A stretch of DNA of 64,000 nucleotides from Bryobacteraceae bacterium (GCA_025055455.1 JANWXD010000019.1:1-64000), one strand, 5' to 3'. Shown: positions 18,274 through 28,124, numbered from the stretch's first letter. The notes: generated from the sequence alone by a model not told the origin. Numbers and translations are program-made.

Positions 18274-18336
18274 TCGGCATCTCGACAGCTGATGTGCAGC
18301 GGGAACGGTCGGGCGTACTTTCGCGCGCGACCAGAG

Positions 18337-19128
18337 CTACCGCGCGGGAAGCACCGCGATAATGCGCACCGGGCCGCCGCTGCCGCCCTCGATCTTCATG
18401 GGCAGGGCGATGAGCGTGGCCCCCCGAGGCGGCAGTCGCTCGAGCTGAGCCACGTTCTCCAAACCGTAGATGTTGGCGGCGCTCAGAATCCGATGCACGA
18501 TGAAGTCCGTCGAACGGCCATAGTCGAGGCTCGCCGTGTCGATGCCGACGCCGCTCACCTTGCGTTCCACAAGAACCTCAGCGGCCTCCTGGGACAGGCC
18601 GGGAAAACTCAGACCGCTGGCGTCGCCGCGTTTGTCCGAACCCAGGTACTGCTTCAAGTCCGGCCAGTACTTGCCCCAACCCGTGCGCACCAGTACAATG
18701 TCGCCCGGGCGGATCCGACCGTAGCGTTTCTCCCAAGCCCGCACGTCGGCGGCGGTGAGCCGGTAGTCCCGGTCTTTTTCGCACGCCGCTTGGATGTCCA
18801 CCACCACCGCCGGCCCGATCAGTCGCTCCAGGGGGATCTCAGCCGTGCTCCATTTGCCTTCCGCGAAATGGATCGGGCTGTCCAGATGCGTGCCGCCGTG
18901 TTCGCTCGTGCAGAAGCCGGCCGAGGCGTACCAGTAACCGCCCGGCGTCACGCCCCAGGCTTCTTTCTTCCACTGGAAGCGTTCCGCCGTGGGCCAATAG
19001 ACGGTTTGCGCATTGTAGGGATACGTCAGATCCATCACGCGGCGCGGATCGATGGCGCTCGTGCTCCGTCGCTGCGCCAAGACCGCACTCGCGGCCACCA
19101 AGAACCCCACGAGCAGTCGCGGCCTCAT
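18337..19128 (-). CDS. exported cyclase-family (kynurenine formamidase-like) metal hydrolase
   Basis: The 263-residue protein has a signal peptide (RLLVGFLVAASAVLAQ) and the HGGTHLDSPIHF motif that binds metal in the cyclase/arylformamidase family. A later GIDTASLDYG block is also typical. Members hydrolyse amide or ester bonds of aromatic metabolites or polyketides; the substrate here is unknown. The frame extends far upstream, but only the ATG at 19128 gives a signal peptide and avoids antisense overlap with the radical SAM gene. Confidence 0.85.
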   Translation of the reverse strand: MRPRLLVGFLVAASAVLAQRRSTSAIDPRRVMDLTYPYNAQTVYWPTAERFQWKKEAWGVTPGGYWYASAGFCTSEHGGTHLDSPIHFAEGKWSTAEIPLERLIGPAVVVDIQAACEKDRDYRLTAADVRAWEKRYGRIRPGDIVLVRTGWGKYWPDLKQYLGSDKRGDASGLSFPGLSQEAAEVLVERKVSGVGIDTASLDYGRSTDFIVHRILSAANIYGLENVAQLERLPPRGATLIALPMKIEGGSGGPVRIIAVLPAR

Positions 19129-19212
19129 GCTGCTATCTTCGCCCAATCGGATTCTGTCGTAGACTGGGGAGAATCGTCTGGGTGCAACTTGCAGGGACGG
19201 AACAGGTGAGCG

Positions 19213-21024
19213 ATGGAGACGAGCAAGACTGGAGGGGTTGGGGAAGGAAAACCGATCGTTCTGACAGCGCCGCTGTCGGAGATCGTGGAACATGCGGGTT
19301 ATTTCATCCAGATGGCGCTGGCCTCGCTGCCCAAACGCCTGGAGCGGATCATTCACCAGAAATATCCGCGGTGGCGCGAACTGGAACGCAACGAGGACGG
19401 CTCGGCCCGAGTCATGCCCGCCGGAGTTCGCGTGCTCGAGGCGGCGTTGCTGCGGCACTTCCCGGCGGACGACGTCGTGGCCTGTTACCCGGACGACCTG
19501 CCCCGGTTCGTCGGGCCGCGCACGCGGGTGGTGGCGGTTTCCACGCATAATCCGCTGGGAGTCACGTTTGCGGCCGGAATTTATGCCTCCATCTTCGGGT
19601 CCTCGCGCGATCCCATCAACTCTTATTACGCGCGAGAGCTGTTTGCCGCCCTCAAAAGTCATCCCTGCCGCAGCCAGTTCCAGGTGATCGTCGGAGGCTC
19701 CGGAGGCTGGCAGGTCGCCCAGACCGGCAGCTACGAAGAGCTGGGTGTGGACTGCGTCGTGGAAGGACGCGGCGAGGCGGCCGACACGGTCGAGCTGTTC
19801 CGCAAGGCGCTTCGGGGAGAGAAGCTTCCCCGGTTCGTGGAAGTCCGCCACCCCGCGGGGCGGGACGGCATCCTCACTCCCGCCAAGCGCACGACCTTCG
19901 GTGTGGTGGAAATGACCACCGGATGCGGGCGGCGCTGCCAGTTCTGCCTGCCGGACTTGAATCCGCAGCTCGACGTTCCCAAGGAGAGGATACTGGCGGC
20001 CGTGCGGGCCATTGTCGAGGACGGCGGATCGCAAGTGTCGCTCGCCACAGAGGACATGTTCATCTGGGGCCAGGTGCACACCGGAGTGCCCTTTTATTTC
20101 CCCAACCGCGAGGCCCTCTTGGATCTGTACCAGGAAATCGTCAGTACTCCCGGCGTGCGGCATCACGTGTTGAGCCACGCCACCATGGCGCCGGCCGTGG
20201 TGGACCCCGTGCTCATCGAGCGATTGTCGGCGATTTTGCTGGACAAGAGCCCCCTGCGGCTGCCCAAGGTCAGCACGCATCCGGAGGGCAAGATCCTCTC
20301 GCCGCTGATCGGACTTGAAACCGCCTCCGTGCGATTGGCCAAGCAGATCATGCCCGGCAAGGCCGCACCGTTTCCCATCGAAGAATGGCCGAGCGTGTTC
20401 ATCCAGGGATTGACGGTCCTCAACCGGAACAATTGGTTTCCGGTCGTCACGCTCATGATCGGCAACCCTGGGGAGACGGACGACGACGTGCGGGCGACGC
20501 TGGATCTGATCTACGAGGTGGAGCGTCGCAACCTGTTCGCGTTGTTCATACCGTCCATCTTCACGCCGCTCCATGACACCCGGATGCAAGACCGCAAAGG
20601 GGTCGTCGAGAGCCGCGAGCTCAGTCCGCTGCAATGGCAGCTCATGATGAAGTGCTGGAAGATGAATTTGGAACGGGCCTTACAAAGCTGGTGGGGCCCC
20701 TGGGCCTGGCGGACGGGAGCGTTGCTGTTCTGGCTGACGAAACTGCGCAAGGCCAACGGGCCAAACTTTACCTGGCCGCTGATGATGTTTGCGGGCGTGC
20801 TGCCGGAAAGCGTGCTCGCCAAGATGGGCAAAATCTACCGCGGGAAACCTCTGCGCATCAAGAGCCGCAAAGAGTTGCTCGCGACGATCAAGCCGCAGCA
20901 CTGGAAATACCTGCGCGCCGACACGGGCGACCTACCGGACGGCTACAGCGCTTGGGCGGGAGAATCGAATCCCAGCGATTTAGTGGTTTTGTCGCCTGGT
21001 CCTGTGGGGGCCGCCAAGAGCTAA
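19213..21024 (+). CDS. B12-binding-type radical SAM protein
   Basis: The 603-residue protein has an N-terminal Rossmann-like cobalamin-binding-type region (about 70-215, with VIVGGSGGWQ and CVVEGRGEAAD) and a radical SAM core. The [4Fe-4S] motif is TGCGRRCQFC near residue 238. Other core elements include LIGLETASVRLAKQIMPGK and TLMIGNPGETDDDV. The classical DxHxxG cobalamin ligand motif is not seen. Relatives perform methylations or ring formation on lipids, peptides or tetrapyrroles; no substrate can be assigned. It converges on hrpB with a 4-base overlap. Confidence 0.85.
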   Translation: METSKTGGVGEGKPIVLTAPLSEIVEHAGYFIQMALASLPKRLERIIHQKYPRWRELERNEDGSARVMPAGVRVLEAALLRHFPADDVVACYPDDLPRFVGPRTRVVAVSTHNPLGVTFAAGIYASIFGSSRDPINSYYARELFAALKSHPCRSQFQVIVGGSGGWQVAQTGSYEELGVDCVVEGRGEAADTVELFRKALRGEKLPRFVEVRHPAGRDGILTPAKRTTFGVVEMTTGCGRRCQFCLPDLNPQLDVPKERILAAVRAIVEDGGSQVSLATEDMFIWGQVHTGVPFYFPNREALLDLYQEIVSTPGVRHHVLSHATMAPAVVDPVLIERLSAILLDKSPLRLPKVSTHPEGKILSPLIGLETASVRLAKQIMPGKAAPFPIEEWPSVFIQGLTVLNRNNWFPVVTLMIGNPGETDDDVRATLDLIYEVERRNLFALFIPSIFTPLHDTRMQDRKGVVESRELSPLQWQLMMKCWKMNLERALQSWWGPWAWRTGALLFWLTKLRKANGPNFTWPLMMFAGVLPESVLAKMGKIYRGKPLRIKSRKELLATIKPQHWKYLRADTGDLPDGYSAWAGESNPSDLVVLSPGPVGAAKS

Positions 21025-23435
21025 TCGCCCCGCGCTGCGGCCTCCGGCGACTCCGGCCAGGCATGCTTGGGATAGCGCCGGCTCAGCTCGCGGCGCAACT
21101 GCGGATAGAGGCGCTGCCAGAAACCAGCTAAGTCCGTCGTGGTTTGCACCGGGCGCTGGTTGGGCGCCAGTAACTGCACCACGACGGGGACCTTGCCGCG
21201 CACCAGTCGCGGCGTCTCACGCACGCCGAAGAAATCCTGAAGCCGGGAGGCGATCCACGGCGGCTTGTGCCGCTCGTAATGCACGCGGACCTGGCGGCCG
21301 TTCGGGAGGCGGAGCCGCTCGGGCGCGATTTCGTCGAGCAAGGCGGCGGCGCCCGCCGGCAGGCGGCGCCTCAGAGCGCTCAGCAAACCTCCTTGCCGGG
21401 CCGCTTGCTCGAGTTCGGCAAAGCTGCGGCAGCCGCGGCACAACTCGACGAGCGCCGCCCGAAGGTCCGCATCCGTGAGGACGGGCAGGGCGGCATGGGC
21501 TGCGGCAAAAGCCACACGAGCGAGAAATGCTTCGATCTCCGCCATCCGCACAAAACGCTCGAGACCGGCCTCGAGAGCTTTCTCGGCGAGCAGCGTCGCG
21601 GCAGCTGTGACGTCGGCGGGCTCGCCCCGCGACTCGGCGAGCACCAAGGCGCCGTACAGCAGGGCCCGCGTTTGCTCCACACGTTCGGCGGCGCGGTTCC
21701 ACTCGATGCGGCAGCGCTCTTCGAGGCGATCGGGGAACAGATCGAGCAACCATTCCGGGCGGATGGCGCTCGCCAGGCGGACCAACGGAAGACCTCGGTC
21801 GGGACGGACCTCCGCGTCCACGGCCACCAGCCATTCGGCTCGAAGCACACAACTGGCCTGAGACAGCATCGCCGAGCCGCCTGAAGCCAGCAGGAGTTCG
21901 TTACCTTGTCGGCGGCGCGCCACCCGATCCGGGAAGGCGGCCAGGGCTGCCACCAGCAGCGCTTGCTCGTCATGCCCGCTGGAAAGGGGCTCGACGCCGC
22001 GGATCTGTTCGAAGATACGCCGTGACGGAGCATCCCAGGGCGCCTCGCGCAGCGCCAACAGATCCGAAGTCGCCTCCTCGCGCGCCTCTGTAGAGCGGCG
22101 CATGCCCGCGCTGAGGCGGGCAGCGATGGCGGCTCCCTCGAGGCCGGCGCCGCGGCAGTCGGCCTCCACGAGCAGCCGCGCCAGCCTCGGGTGCAAGGGG
22201 TAGCGCACCATGCGCCGACCAATCGCCGTCAGACGACCGGCAGCGTCTAGGGCGCCCAGGTGCGCGAGCAACTTCGTCGCGGCCGCGAGCGAGTCCGCAG
22301 GCGGGGCCTCGAGCCACTCCAGCTCCGAGGGATCCAGGTCCATCCCTTTCAGCTGGAGCACGGTCTGCGCCAGCTCCCGCCGGAGGATTTCCGGCCGCTC
22401 TTCCGCGGGGCGGCGCACATAATCTTCAAAGGGATAGAGGCGAATGACGCGTCCCGGGCGGGTCCTGCCAGCGCGGCCCGCCCGTTGGTCCGCTGAGGCC
22501 CGGCTCACACGGGCGAGGCGCAGCACGGGCAAACCCGACCAGGGATCGTCGGAGGCGACACGCGCTAAGCCGCTGTCAATGACCGCGGTGACGCCTTCGA
22601 TGGTGACGGAACTTTCGGCCACATTGGTCGAAAAAATGATCTTGCGCTGCGGGGCGGGCCGCACCGCGTGGTCCTGCTCTTCGGCGGAGAGATCTCCGTG
22701 AAGCGGAAGCAGCAAGGCGCCGGCCCGCTCGCCCAGCCGGGCGCAGGCCCGCATGGCGCGCCGGATCTCGGCCGCACCCGGCAAAAAGACCAGCACGTCT
22801 CCGTCGAGCCCTTCGCGCAGCAGTTGCGATAGGGCGGCAGCGACCTGCTCGTCCAGCTGCGCGGCGGTGGCCGGCGTATACCGCACCGCAAGCTCGTAGC
22901 GCCGTCCCTCACAGCGCAAAACGGCGCAATCTCCCAGGAAGCGGGCCACCGAGCCCGCCTCGAGCGTCGCCGACATGACGAGGAGTCGCAGATCGGGCCG
23001 CGTAGTCTTCTGGAGGCGGCGCAGCAAAGCCAGAGCGAGATCGCCTTCCAAGTGGCGTTCGTGGAATTCGTCGAGCACCACGGCCGCGACCCCGTCCAGG
23101 CGGAAGTCGGACAACAAACGGCGCGTCAGAACACCCTCGGTGAGATAGCGCAGCCGCGTTCGGGGACCGGCCACTTCTTCGAAGCGGACCTGATAGCCCA
23201 CGGTCTCGCCCACCGGTTCTCCCCGCTCGGCCGCCACTCGCCGGGCGGCCAAGCGCGCGGCCAAGCGCCGCGGCTCGAGCACGAGCACTTCTCCGCCGAC
23301 GGAAGCCAGCAACGTCGGAGGCACGCGGGTGGTCTTGCCTGCCCCGGGCGGAGCGACGAGAACGGCGTTGCAGCCCGGTTGCAGAGTCCGCACCAGCTCG
23401 GGGAGTATGGCGTCTACGGGAAGGCGGTCGCGCAT
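21021..23435 (-). CDS. hrpB: ATP-dependent helicase HrpB
   Basis: The DEAH-type helicase of 804 residues carries Walker A PPGAGKTT (near 31), the DEFHER box, the SAT motif, and the QRAGRAGR arginine-finger motif. The HrpB C-terminal domain ends in an HAWPESPEAA-type segment. Length is normal for HrpB (about 800-840). The function of HrpB in bacteria is poorly defined. The start at 23435 (MRDRLPVD) matches family N-termini; the longer open frame upstream is antisense to the aminotransferase. Confidence 0.93.
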   Translation of the reverse strand: MRDRLPVDAILPELVRTLQPGCNAVLVAPPGAGKTTRVPPTLLASVGGEVLVLEPRRLAARLAARRVAAERGEPVGETVGYQVRFEEVAGPRTRLRYLTEGVLTRRLLSDFRLDGVAAVVLDEFHERHLEGDLALALLRRLQKTTRPDLRLLVMSATLEAGSVARFLGDCAVLRCEGRRYELAVRYTPATAAQLDEQVAAALSQLLREGLDGDVLVFLPGAAEIRRAMRACARLGERAGALLLPLHGDLSAEEQDHAVRPAPQRKIIFSTNVAESSVTIEGVTAVIDSGLARVASDDPWSGLPVLRLARVSRASADQRAGRAGRTRPGRVIRLYPFEDYVRRPAEERPEILRRELAQTVLQLKGMDLDPSELEWLEAPPADSLAAATKLLAHLGALDAAGRLTAIGRRMVRYPLHPRLARLLVEADCRGAGLEGAAIAARLSAGMRRSTEAREEATSDLLALREAPWDAPSRRIFEQIRGVEPLSSGHDEQALLVAALAAFPDRVARRRQGNELLLASGGSAMLSQASCVLRAEWLVAVDAEVRPDRGLPLVRLASAIRPEWLLDLFPDRLEERCRIEWNRAAERVEQTRALLYGALVLAESRGEPADVTAAATLLAEKALEAGLERFVRMAEIEAFLARVAFAAAHAALPVLTDADLRAALVELCRGCRSFAELEQAARQGGLLSALRRRLPAGAAALLDEIAPERLRLPNGRQVRVHYERHKPPWIASRLQDFFGVRETPRLVRGKVPVVVQLLAPNQRPVQTTTDLAGFWQRLYPQLRRELSRRYPKHAWPESPEAAARGD

Positions 23436-23486
23436 CCGCTCCTCGCCTTTCGATTCTTTCACGACGCGCGGGATATGATCGGAACT

Positions 23487-24674
23487 ATGAGCAAACCCTA
23501 CGGTCCGCTGAATCCTCCCGGCCGGCTGCTGCTCGGTCCGGGGCCCATGATGGTGGAGCCGCGCGTGTACCAGGCCCTGAGCAAGCCCATCGTGGGGCAT
23601 CTGGACCCGTACTTTTTTCAAGTCGTCGAGGAGATCCGCGAGCTGCTGCGCATGGCGTTCGGCACGAAGAATTCCTTCACCATGGCGATTTCCGGGACGG
23701 GCAGCGCGGGCATGGAGGCGGCGGTGGCCAATTTCGTGGAACCGGGCGACCGCGTGGCAATCTTCGCCAACGGCTACTTCTGCGACCGCATCACGGAGAT
23801 GGTGCGGCGCTACGGCGGCGACCCGGTCCGGCTGGAGAAGCCCTGGGGCGAAGTGTTCGAGGACGACGAGGCGCGCCAGTTCCTTGACCGCGTGCAGCCA
23901 CGCGTCGTGGCGTTCGTCCACGCCGAAACCTCTACCGGCGCGTTGCAGCAGGGTCGGGCGATCTGTGCGGCCGCCCACGAGGTGGGCGCGCTCGTGATTG
24001 CCGACTGCGTCACCTCCTTGGGCGGAATGCCGGTGAACGTGGACGAAACCGGGATCGATGTGGCGTACAGCTGCTCGCAAAAGGGTCTGAGCTGCCCGCC
24101 TGGGCTGGCGCCGATCACGGTCTCCGAGCGCGCCATGGAGCGGCTGCGCGCCCGCCGCACGCCGCCGCGATCCTGGTATCTGGACTTGAAACTGCTGGAT
24201 GATTACTACGACGGGGCACACCGCTACCACCACACGGCGCCAATTTCGATGTTCTACGCCCTCCGGGAAGCCTTAGCCATCATTGCGGAGGAAGGACTGG
24301 AAAATCGCTGGGAGCGGCACCGGCGAAATCATCTGGCGCTGGTGGCGGGCTTGGAGGCGATGGGGCTGAAGATGCACGTGGCGCCCCCGCATCGCCTGTG
24401 GGTCTTGAACACACCCCGCGTGCCCGACGGCATCGACGACGCGGGGGTGCGCCGCCGGCTGCTGGAGCAGGACGGTATCGAAATTCTCGGCGGATTCGGT
24501 CCGCTGGCCGGCAAGATCTTTCGCATCGGGCTCATGGGCGCCTCCTCCACCGAAGAGAACGTCTTGCGGCTGCTCGACGCTTTGGAGCGGGCTCTGTGCG
24601 CCGAGGGGTTCCGTCCGGCGGCCAGCGGGCGGCGCGCCGCCGAGCAGGCTTATTCCGTCTCAGCAGCTCAGTAG
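23487..24674 (+). CDS. PLP-dependent alanine/serine-glyoxylate aminotransferase family protein
   Basis: The 395-residue class V aminotransferase begins with LLLGPGPMMVEPRVYQAL, the family's N-terminal signature. The PLP lysine lies in YSCSQKGLSCPPG near residue 200. It probably interconverts glyoxylate with glycine using alanine or serine. There is no Shine-Dalgarno site; instead a TATGAT lies only 7 bases upstream of the ATG, suggesting a leaderless transcript. Its stop overlaps the convergent fabH stop. Confidence 0.9.
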   Translation: MSKPYGPLNPPGRLLLGPGPMMVEPRVYQALSKPIVGHLDPYFFQVVEEIRELLRMAFGTKNSFTMAISGTGSAGMEAAVANFVEPGDRVAIFANGYFCDRITEMVRRYGGDPVRLEKPWGEVFEDDEARQFLDRVQPRVVAFVHAETSTGALQQGRAICAAAHEVGALVIADCVTSLGGMPVNVDETGIDVAYSCSQKGLSCPPGLAPITVSERAMERLRARRTPPRSWYLDLKLLDDYYDGAHRYHHTAPISMFYALREALAIIAEEGLENRWERHRRNHLALVAGLEAMGLKMHVAPPHRLWVLNTPRVPDGIDDAGVRRRLLEQDGIEILGGFGPLAGKIFRIGLMGASSTEENVLRLLDALERALCAEGFRPAASGRRAAEQAYSVSAAQ

Positions 24675-25690
24675 CTCCAGCGCCAGAGACTCGCCCCAAC
24701 CGTGTAGCCGGCCCCGACGGCCGCGAACAGGACCAGATCCCCCTTCTTTAGCTTGCCCGCCTCGATGGCGTCGCGCGTCGCCAGAGGGATGGTGGCCGCC
24801 GTGGTGTTGCCGTAGCGGTCAATGTTGAGGATGACCCGGTCGCAGTCCAAACCGAGCCGTTCGGCCGTCGCTACGATGATGCGCCGGTTGGCTTGATGGG
24901 GGATGAGGGCCGCCACGTCGTTGGCGGTTAGGTTGTTGCGCGCCAACAGGTCGCGGCAGACCTCGTACATCCGCCGCACCGCAAACTTGAAGACCTGCTG
25001 GCCGTCTTGATGGACGTAGTGCAGCCGTTTTTCGACCGTCTCGAACGAGGGCGGCATGCGGCTGCCGCCAGCAGGCATCTTGAGAAACTCGCCGCCGGAG
25101 CCGTCGATTTCGTTCAAGAAATCGATGAAGCCTTCCTCGCCGTTTTCGGCCGGCTCGACCAGCATCGCTCCCGCCCCGTCGCCGAACAGCACGCAGGTGG
25201 CGCGATCGGTGTAATCCACGATGCGCGACATGGTGTCGGCGCCGATGACGAGCACACGGTCATGGGTACCGGCTGCCACCAAGTGCGCCGCGGTCGTGAG
25301 CCCGTAGACGAAGCCGGAGCAGGCCGCGATCAGGTCAAAGCCCCACACGCCCTTGGCTCCGAGCCGGTCCTGTACCAGACACGCCGTGGAGGGAAAGAAC
25401 ATGTCGGGCGTCACGGTGCACACGAGGATCGCGTCGAGGGCCTCCGGTCCGATGCCCCGCTGGGCGAGCGTGGCTTTGGCCGCCTCCACGGCCATGTCGG
25501 AGGTGGCTATGTCAGGATCGGCGATGCGCCGCTCGGAAATGCCGGTGCGCTCCAAGATCCATTCGTTGCTCGTGTCGACCATCTTTTCGAGGTCGAAGTT
25601 GGTGAGCACTCGCGGGGGAACGTAACAGCCGACCGAAGAGATCTTCGCTCCGCGGATGCACCGTCCCGTCGTGGTTGGAAAAGCGTTCAC
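24668..25690 (-). CDS. fabH: beta-ketoacyl-ACP synthase III
   Basis: FabH starts fatty acid chains by condensing acyl-CoA with malonyl-ACP in the cytoplasm. The catalytic triad is visible: Cys in AACSGFVYG, His in IPHQANRRI and Asn in YGNTTAATIP. The N-terminal GAKISSVGCYVPPRVLTNFDLE matches the family. No ATG precedes it in frame at a suitable place; GTG at 25690 gives a 340-residue protein and is the best start, with about 17 bases before the divergent SprT-like gene. Confidence 0.93.
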   Translation of the reverse strand: MNAFPTTTGRCIRGAKISSVGCYVPPRVLTNFDLEKMVDTSNEWILERTGISERRIADPDIATSDMAVEAAKATLAQRGIGPEALDAILVCTVTPDMFFPSTACLVQDRLGAKGVWGFDLIAACSGFVYGLTTAAHLVAAGTHDRVLVIGADTMSRIVDYTDRATCVLFGDGAGAMLVEPAENGEEGFIDFLNEIDGSGGEFLKMPAGGSRMPPSFETVEKRLHYVHQDGQQVFKFAVRRMYEVCRDLLARNNLTANDVAALIPHQANRRIIVATAERLGLDCDRVILNIDRYGNTTAATIPLATRDAIEAGKLKKGDLVLFAAVGAGYTVGASLWRWSY

Positions 25691-25706
25691 TCTGACTATG
25701 TTACAT

Positions 25707-26465
25707 ATGGGGCCAGTGCAAGTCGAGAGCGCAGTGCTGTTTGAAACCCCCGAGGAGATGTGCCGGCGCGTGTGGCGCACCCTACGCCCCGGTCGGCCCG
25801 TTCCCGAGATCAGGGTGGATTTTTGCCCGTTCGCCAGCGCCCGCAGCTGCGCGCGCCTTCGGGACGGCTGCCTGCACGTGCGCATCAGTGACGTGTTCGA
25901 GGGGGCTCCCGCGCCGGTATTGGAAGCCTTACTTTATCTGCTGCTGGCCAAATTGTTTCGGCTGCCGGTGCCTGCCCCCTACCGCCACAGGTACCGGCTG
26001 TACTGGAATCGCCGCGATGTGCGCCAGCGGCTGCATCGGCTGCGCCGGGAGCGGGGCCGCAAAGCGCTGACGCAACCCGAAGGCCAAGTCTACAATCTAT
26101 CGGAGATCTTCGATGCGCTGAACGCCAAGTATTTTCACGGTCGGCTGAGGCGTCCGGCTCTGGGGTGGAGCCTTCGTCCATCACGTCGGGTCTTGGGTCA
26201 CTATGACGCGGCGCACGACGCCATCATTATAAGCCGCCTACTTGACAGGCCCTCGACGCCGCGCTTGCTGGTGGAATATGTGATGTTTCACGAGATGCTC
26301 CACCTTCAGTTTCCGGACGAATCCCATGGGACGCGACGGCAGGTTCACCCTCCGGCGTTTCGCCAGGCAGAGAAAGCGTTTGACGGCCTGGAGGCGGCGC
26401 GGCGGCTGGCGCGAGCCTTCGGATCGGCAGAACCTCCGGCTCTAACAGAGGGCCACCGGCGCTGA
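25707..26465 (+). CDS. SprT-like/M48-like zinc metallopeptidase-fold protein
   Basis: The C-terminal half carries FHEMLHLQF, an HExxH zinc-protease motif, preceded by the SprT-type segment LNAKYFHGRLRRP and LGHYDAAHDAIIIS. Members are predicted metalloproteases, some acting on DNA-protein crosslinks. The N-terminal 110 residues are helical and basic. The start is uncertain: ATG 25698 and ATG 25707 are both plausible, and a TATGTT immediately upstream suggests a short or absent leader. Confidence 0.75.
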   Translation: MGPVQVESAVLFETPEEMCRRVWRTLRPGRPVPEIRVDFCPFASARSCARLRDGCLHVRISDVFEGAPAPVLEALLYLLLAKLFRLPVPAPYRHRYRLYWNRRDVRQRLHRLRRERGRKALTQPEGQVYNLSEIFDALNAKYFHGRLRRPALGWSLRPSRRVLGHYDAAHDAIIISRLLDRPSTPRLLVEYVMFHEMLHLQFPDESHGTRRQVHPPAFRQAEKAFDGLEAARRLARAFGSAEPPALTEGHRR

Positions 26466-26483
26466 CTCTGTCGCGGCTGTTCG

Positions 26484-27008
26484 TTAGGCGCGCACCGCCA
26501 CTGGCGCCAAGCGCCTCAGTTCGCCGCGCAACAGATCCAAGGAACCGACCAGACGGCGGACGTCGGACGGCTGCAACCCCACACCGTGCAACAAGAGGCG
26601 TCCTTCCGCTGAGAGCAATCCGGCGAAAAACAGCAGCTTCTGTCGGCGCAGGGCCCGAGCCAGATCGGCACGGTCCACCTCGGAATGCACCATCACCCAA
26701 CGCAGGCAGGCCTCCAGTCGCGCGAAATCCTTGCGCAGGCACCGCAGGTATTGGCGGAAAATCCGCCGTCGCGCCGCGCGTAGCTTCCGGCCGATGCGAG
26801 GTTCATAGCCGACTTGAGACGCCAGAAAGGCAAAATCCGCCTCGGATAGCAAACGTTCCATAGGACGGTACCTAGCTGTGTCGAACGACCGCAACCACTC
26901 GGCGCTGGGTCCGTTTGAACTTCGATCCAGTACTCGGCGCGCCAGCAGCAGAAGCACGAGAGCGAGCGCCAAAAACACGCCGCCGGCAGTGACAATCAGC
27001 GGGTTCAT
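26484..27008 (-). CDS. hypothetical protein with one N-terminal membrane helix
   Basis: The 174-residue product begins with a transmembrane helix (residues 4-24) followed by a basic, helical cytoplasmic domain of arginine-rich amphipathic helices. I recognise no family. GGAGG lies 9 bases before the ATG. It follows the seven-helix protein gene on the same strand after 108 bases and may belong to the same transcription unit. Confidence 0.65.
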   Translation of the reverse strand: MNPLIVTAGGVFLALALVLLLLARRVLDRSSNGPSAEWLRSFDTARYRPMERLLSEADFAFLASQVGYEPRIGRKLRAARRRIFRQYLRCLRKDFARLEACLRWVMVHSEVDRADLARALRRQKLLFFAGLLSAEGRLLLHGVGLQPSDVRRLVGSLDLLRGELRRLAPVAVRA

Positions 27009-27116
27009 CGTTCACTACCTCCAGTGTGCATGGCAACAGAATATCCGAAAATACGGGAAATTGCAATGGATTTTCATAGTATTTAAGTACTAGCGGTACT
27101 ACCGCCCGCGGGATAC

Positions 27117-27893
27117 CTATTTGCGGACGATGCGGGAGAGGCTGGCGTTGAGAGCCTCGAGCTGCTCGAGCAGCCGCCCCTCGTCATCGGGGGCTAGCCG
27201 CTGACGCAAGACCACGGTCCGTTGCTCCCCCGCCGGTGACAACAGCAGGAGCCAAGCCAACAAACAAGCATTCGCGATGGCCAGCAAGGCCGTGCTGACG
27301 ATCCGGCGCACCCCGAAGCCGGTGACATTCATCACGAATAGCGACAGTGAGGAGCTGAGGAAGAAGACGGAGAACACAATCGCGTGGACGGCGATATTGC
27401 GCTTGAGGGGAACAGGATATCGCGCCAGGAACAACAGAATGAGCATCAAAAAGACGACCAAACTGAAGGAAATTCCGCGCTCGATGACGCCGTAATACAT
27501 GAGGATTTTGACATTCTCCTTGCGTTGTAGATCCGCCGGGAGCGTGAGCGCGGAAACGCCCACGGCGATCGCGAGGCCAGCGAGCATAGTCCGCCGGCCG
27601 ACCGTGGCAATGCCGGGATGGTCCCGCAGCACGAGCGCGTAGATCTCAAGGGTTATAACGATATAGAGGAACCAGATTATCGGCTGGCTGATCAGGTAGA
27701 TCCAAGCGTAGCTACTTGTCTCAAGGCCCGCTAGCGCTGAGACGACTGCCTGGGCGAAATTGGCAATCAGAAACGTGGTGAACCACGGATACCTGCGATG
27801 TAAGCCGAACCCATACAGACGCCATGCCAGCAATGTGCACAAAGCCCCGCTGGCGATCCATAGGAGCTTCTCGACGGTGGCCAATAACGCCAT
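27117..27893 (-). CDS. seven-helix integral membrane protein of unknown function
   Basis: The 258-residue protein has seven hydrophobic segments spread evenly from residue 5 to about 225. A short charged C-terminal tail (APDDEGRLLEQLEALNASLSRI) looks helical. No kinase, cyclase or transport motif is seen. The arrangement resembles membrane sensor modules without an output domain. It lies 61 bases downstream of the 37-residue exported peptide gene, so the peptide could be a ligand or partner; this is inference. Confidence 0.7.
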   Translation of the reverse strand: MALLATVEKLLWIASGALCTLLAWRLYGFGLHRRYPWFTTFLIANFAQAVVSALAGLETSSYAWIYLISQPIIWFLYIVITLEIYALVLRDHPGIATVGRRTMLAGLAIAVGVSALTLPADLQRKENVKILMYYGVIERGISFSLVVFLMLILLFLARYPVPLKRNIAVHAIVFSVFFLSSSLSLFVMNVTGFGVRRIVSTALLAIANACLLAWLLLLSPAGEQRTVVLRQRLAPDDEGRLLEQLEALNASLSRIVRK

Positions 27894-27954
27894 GGCAGGG
27901 CGCTACGCGCCCTCCCCATTATGCCACCTTGCGCTGCGCTACCGCCCGAACGAG

Positions 27955-28068
27955 CTAACGGACGTCGCAGGGGAAGCAACTCGGAAGCGGCATGAACTCG
28001 GTACGCACGCCGGCTACCGCCGCAAGCTGGAGCACCACAAACAAGGCGAAGATCACCCTCTTCCGCAT
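27955..28068 (-). CDS. small exported peptide (37 aa) with C-terminal CFPC motif
   Basis: A short gene starts at ATG 28068 with a strong ribosome site (AAAGGAGAGG ending 8 bases upstream). The product has a classic signal sequence (MRKRVIFALFVVLQLAAVAGV) followed by a mature part of only about 15 residues ending SCFPCDVR. The two cysteines could form a disulfide or bind a metal. A promoter and a 16-bp palindrome lie upstream. It could be a signalling or structural peptide. Confidence 0.6.
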   Translation of the reverse strand: MRKRVIFALFVVLQLAAVAGVRTEFMPLPSCFPCDVR

Positions 28069-28124
28069 GGTGTTCACCTCTCCTTTTCCTGTGAAATTGC
28101 CCGAATGTTTTCGGTCCCAAGAAC

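Noticed and set aside
18337-20634. N-terminal extension of the cyclase-family gene to 765 residues
   Set aside because: The extra 500 residues are antisense to the radical SAM gene; a signal peptide starts at 19128.
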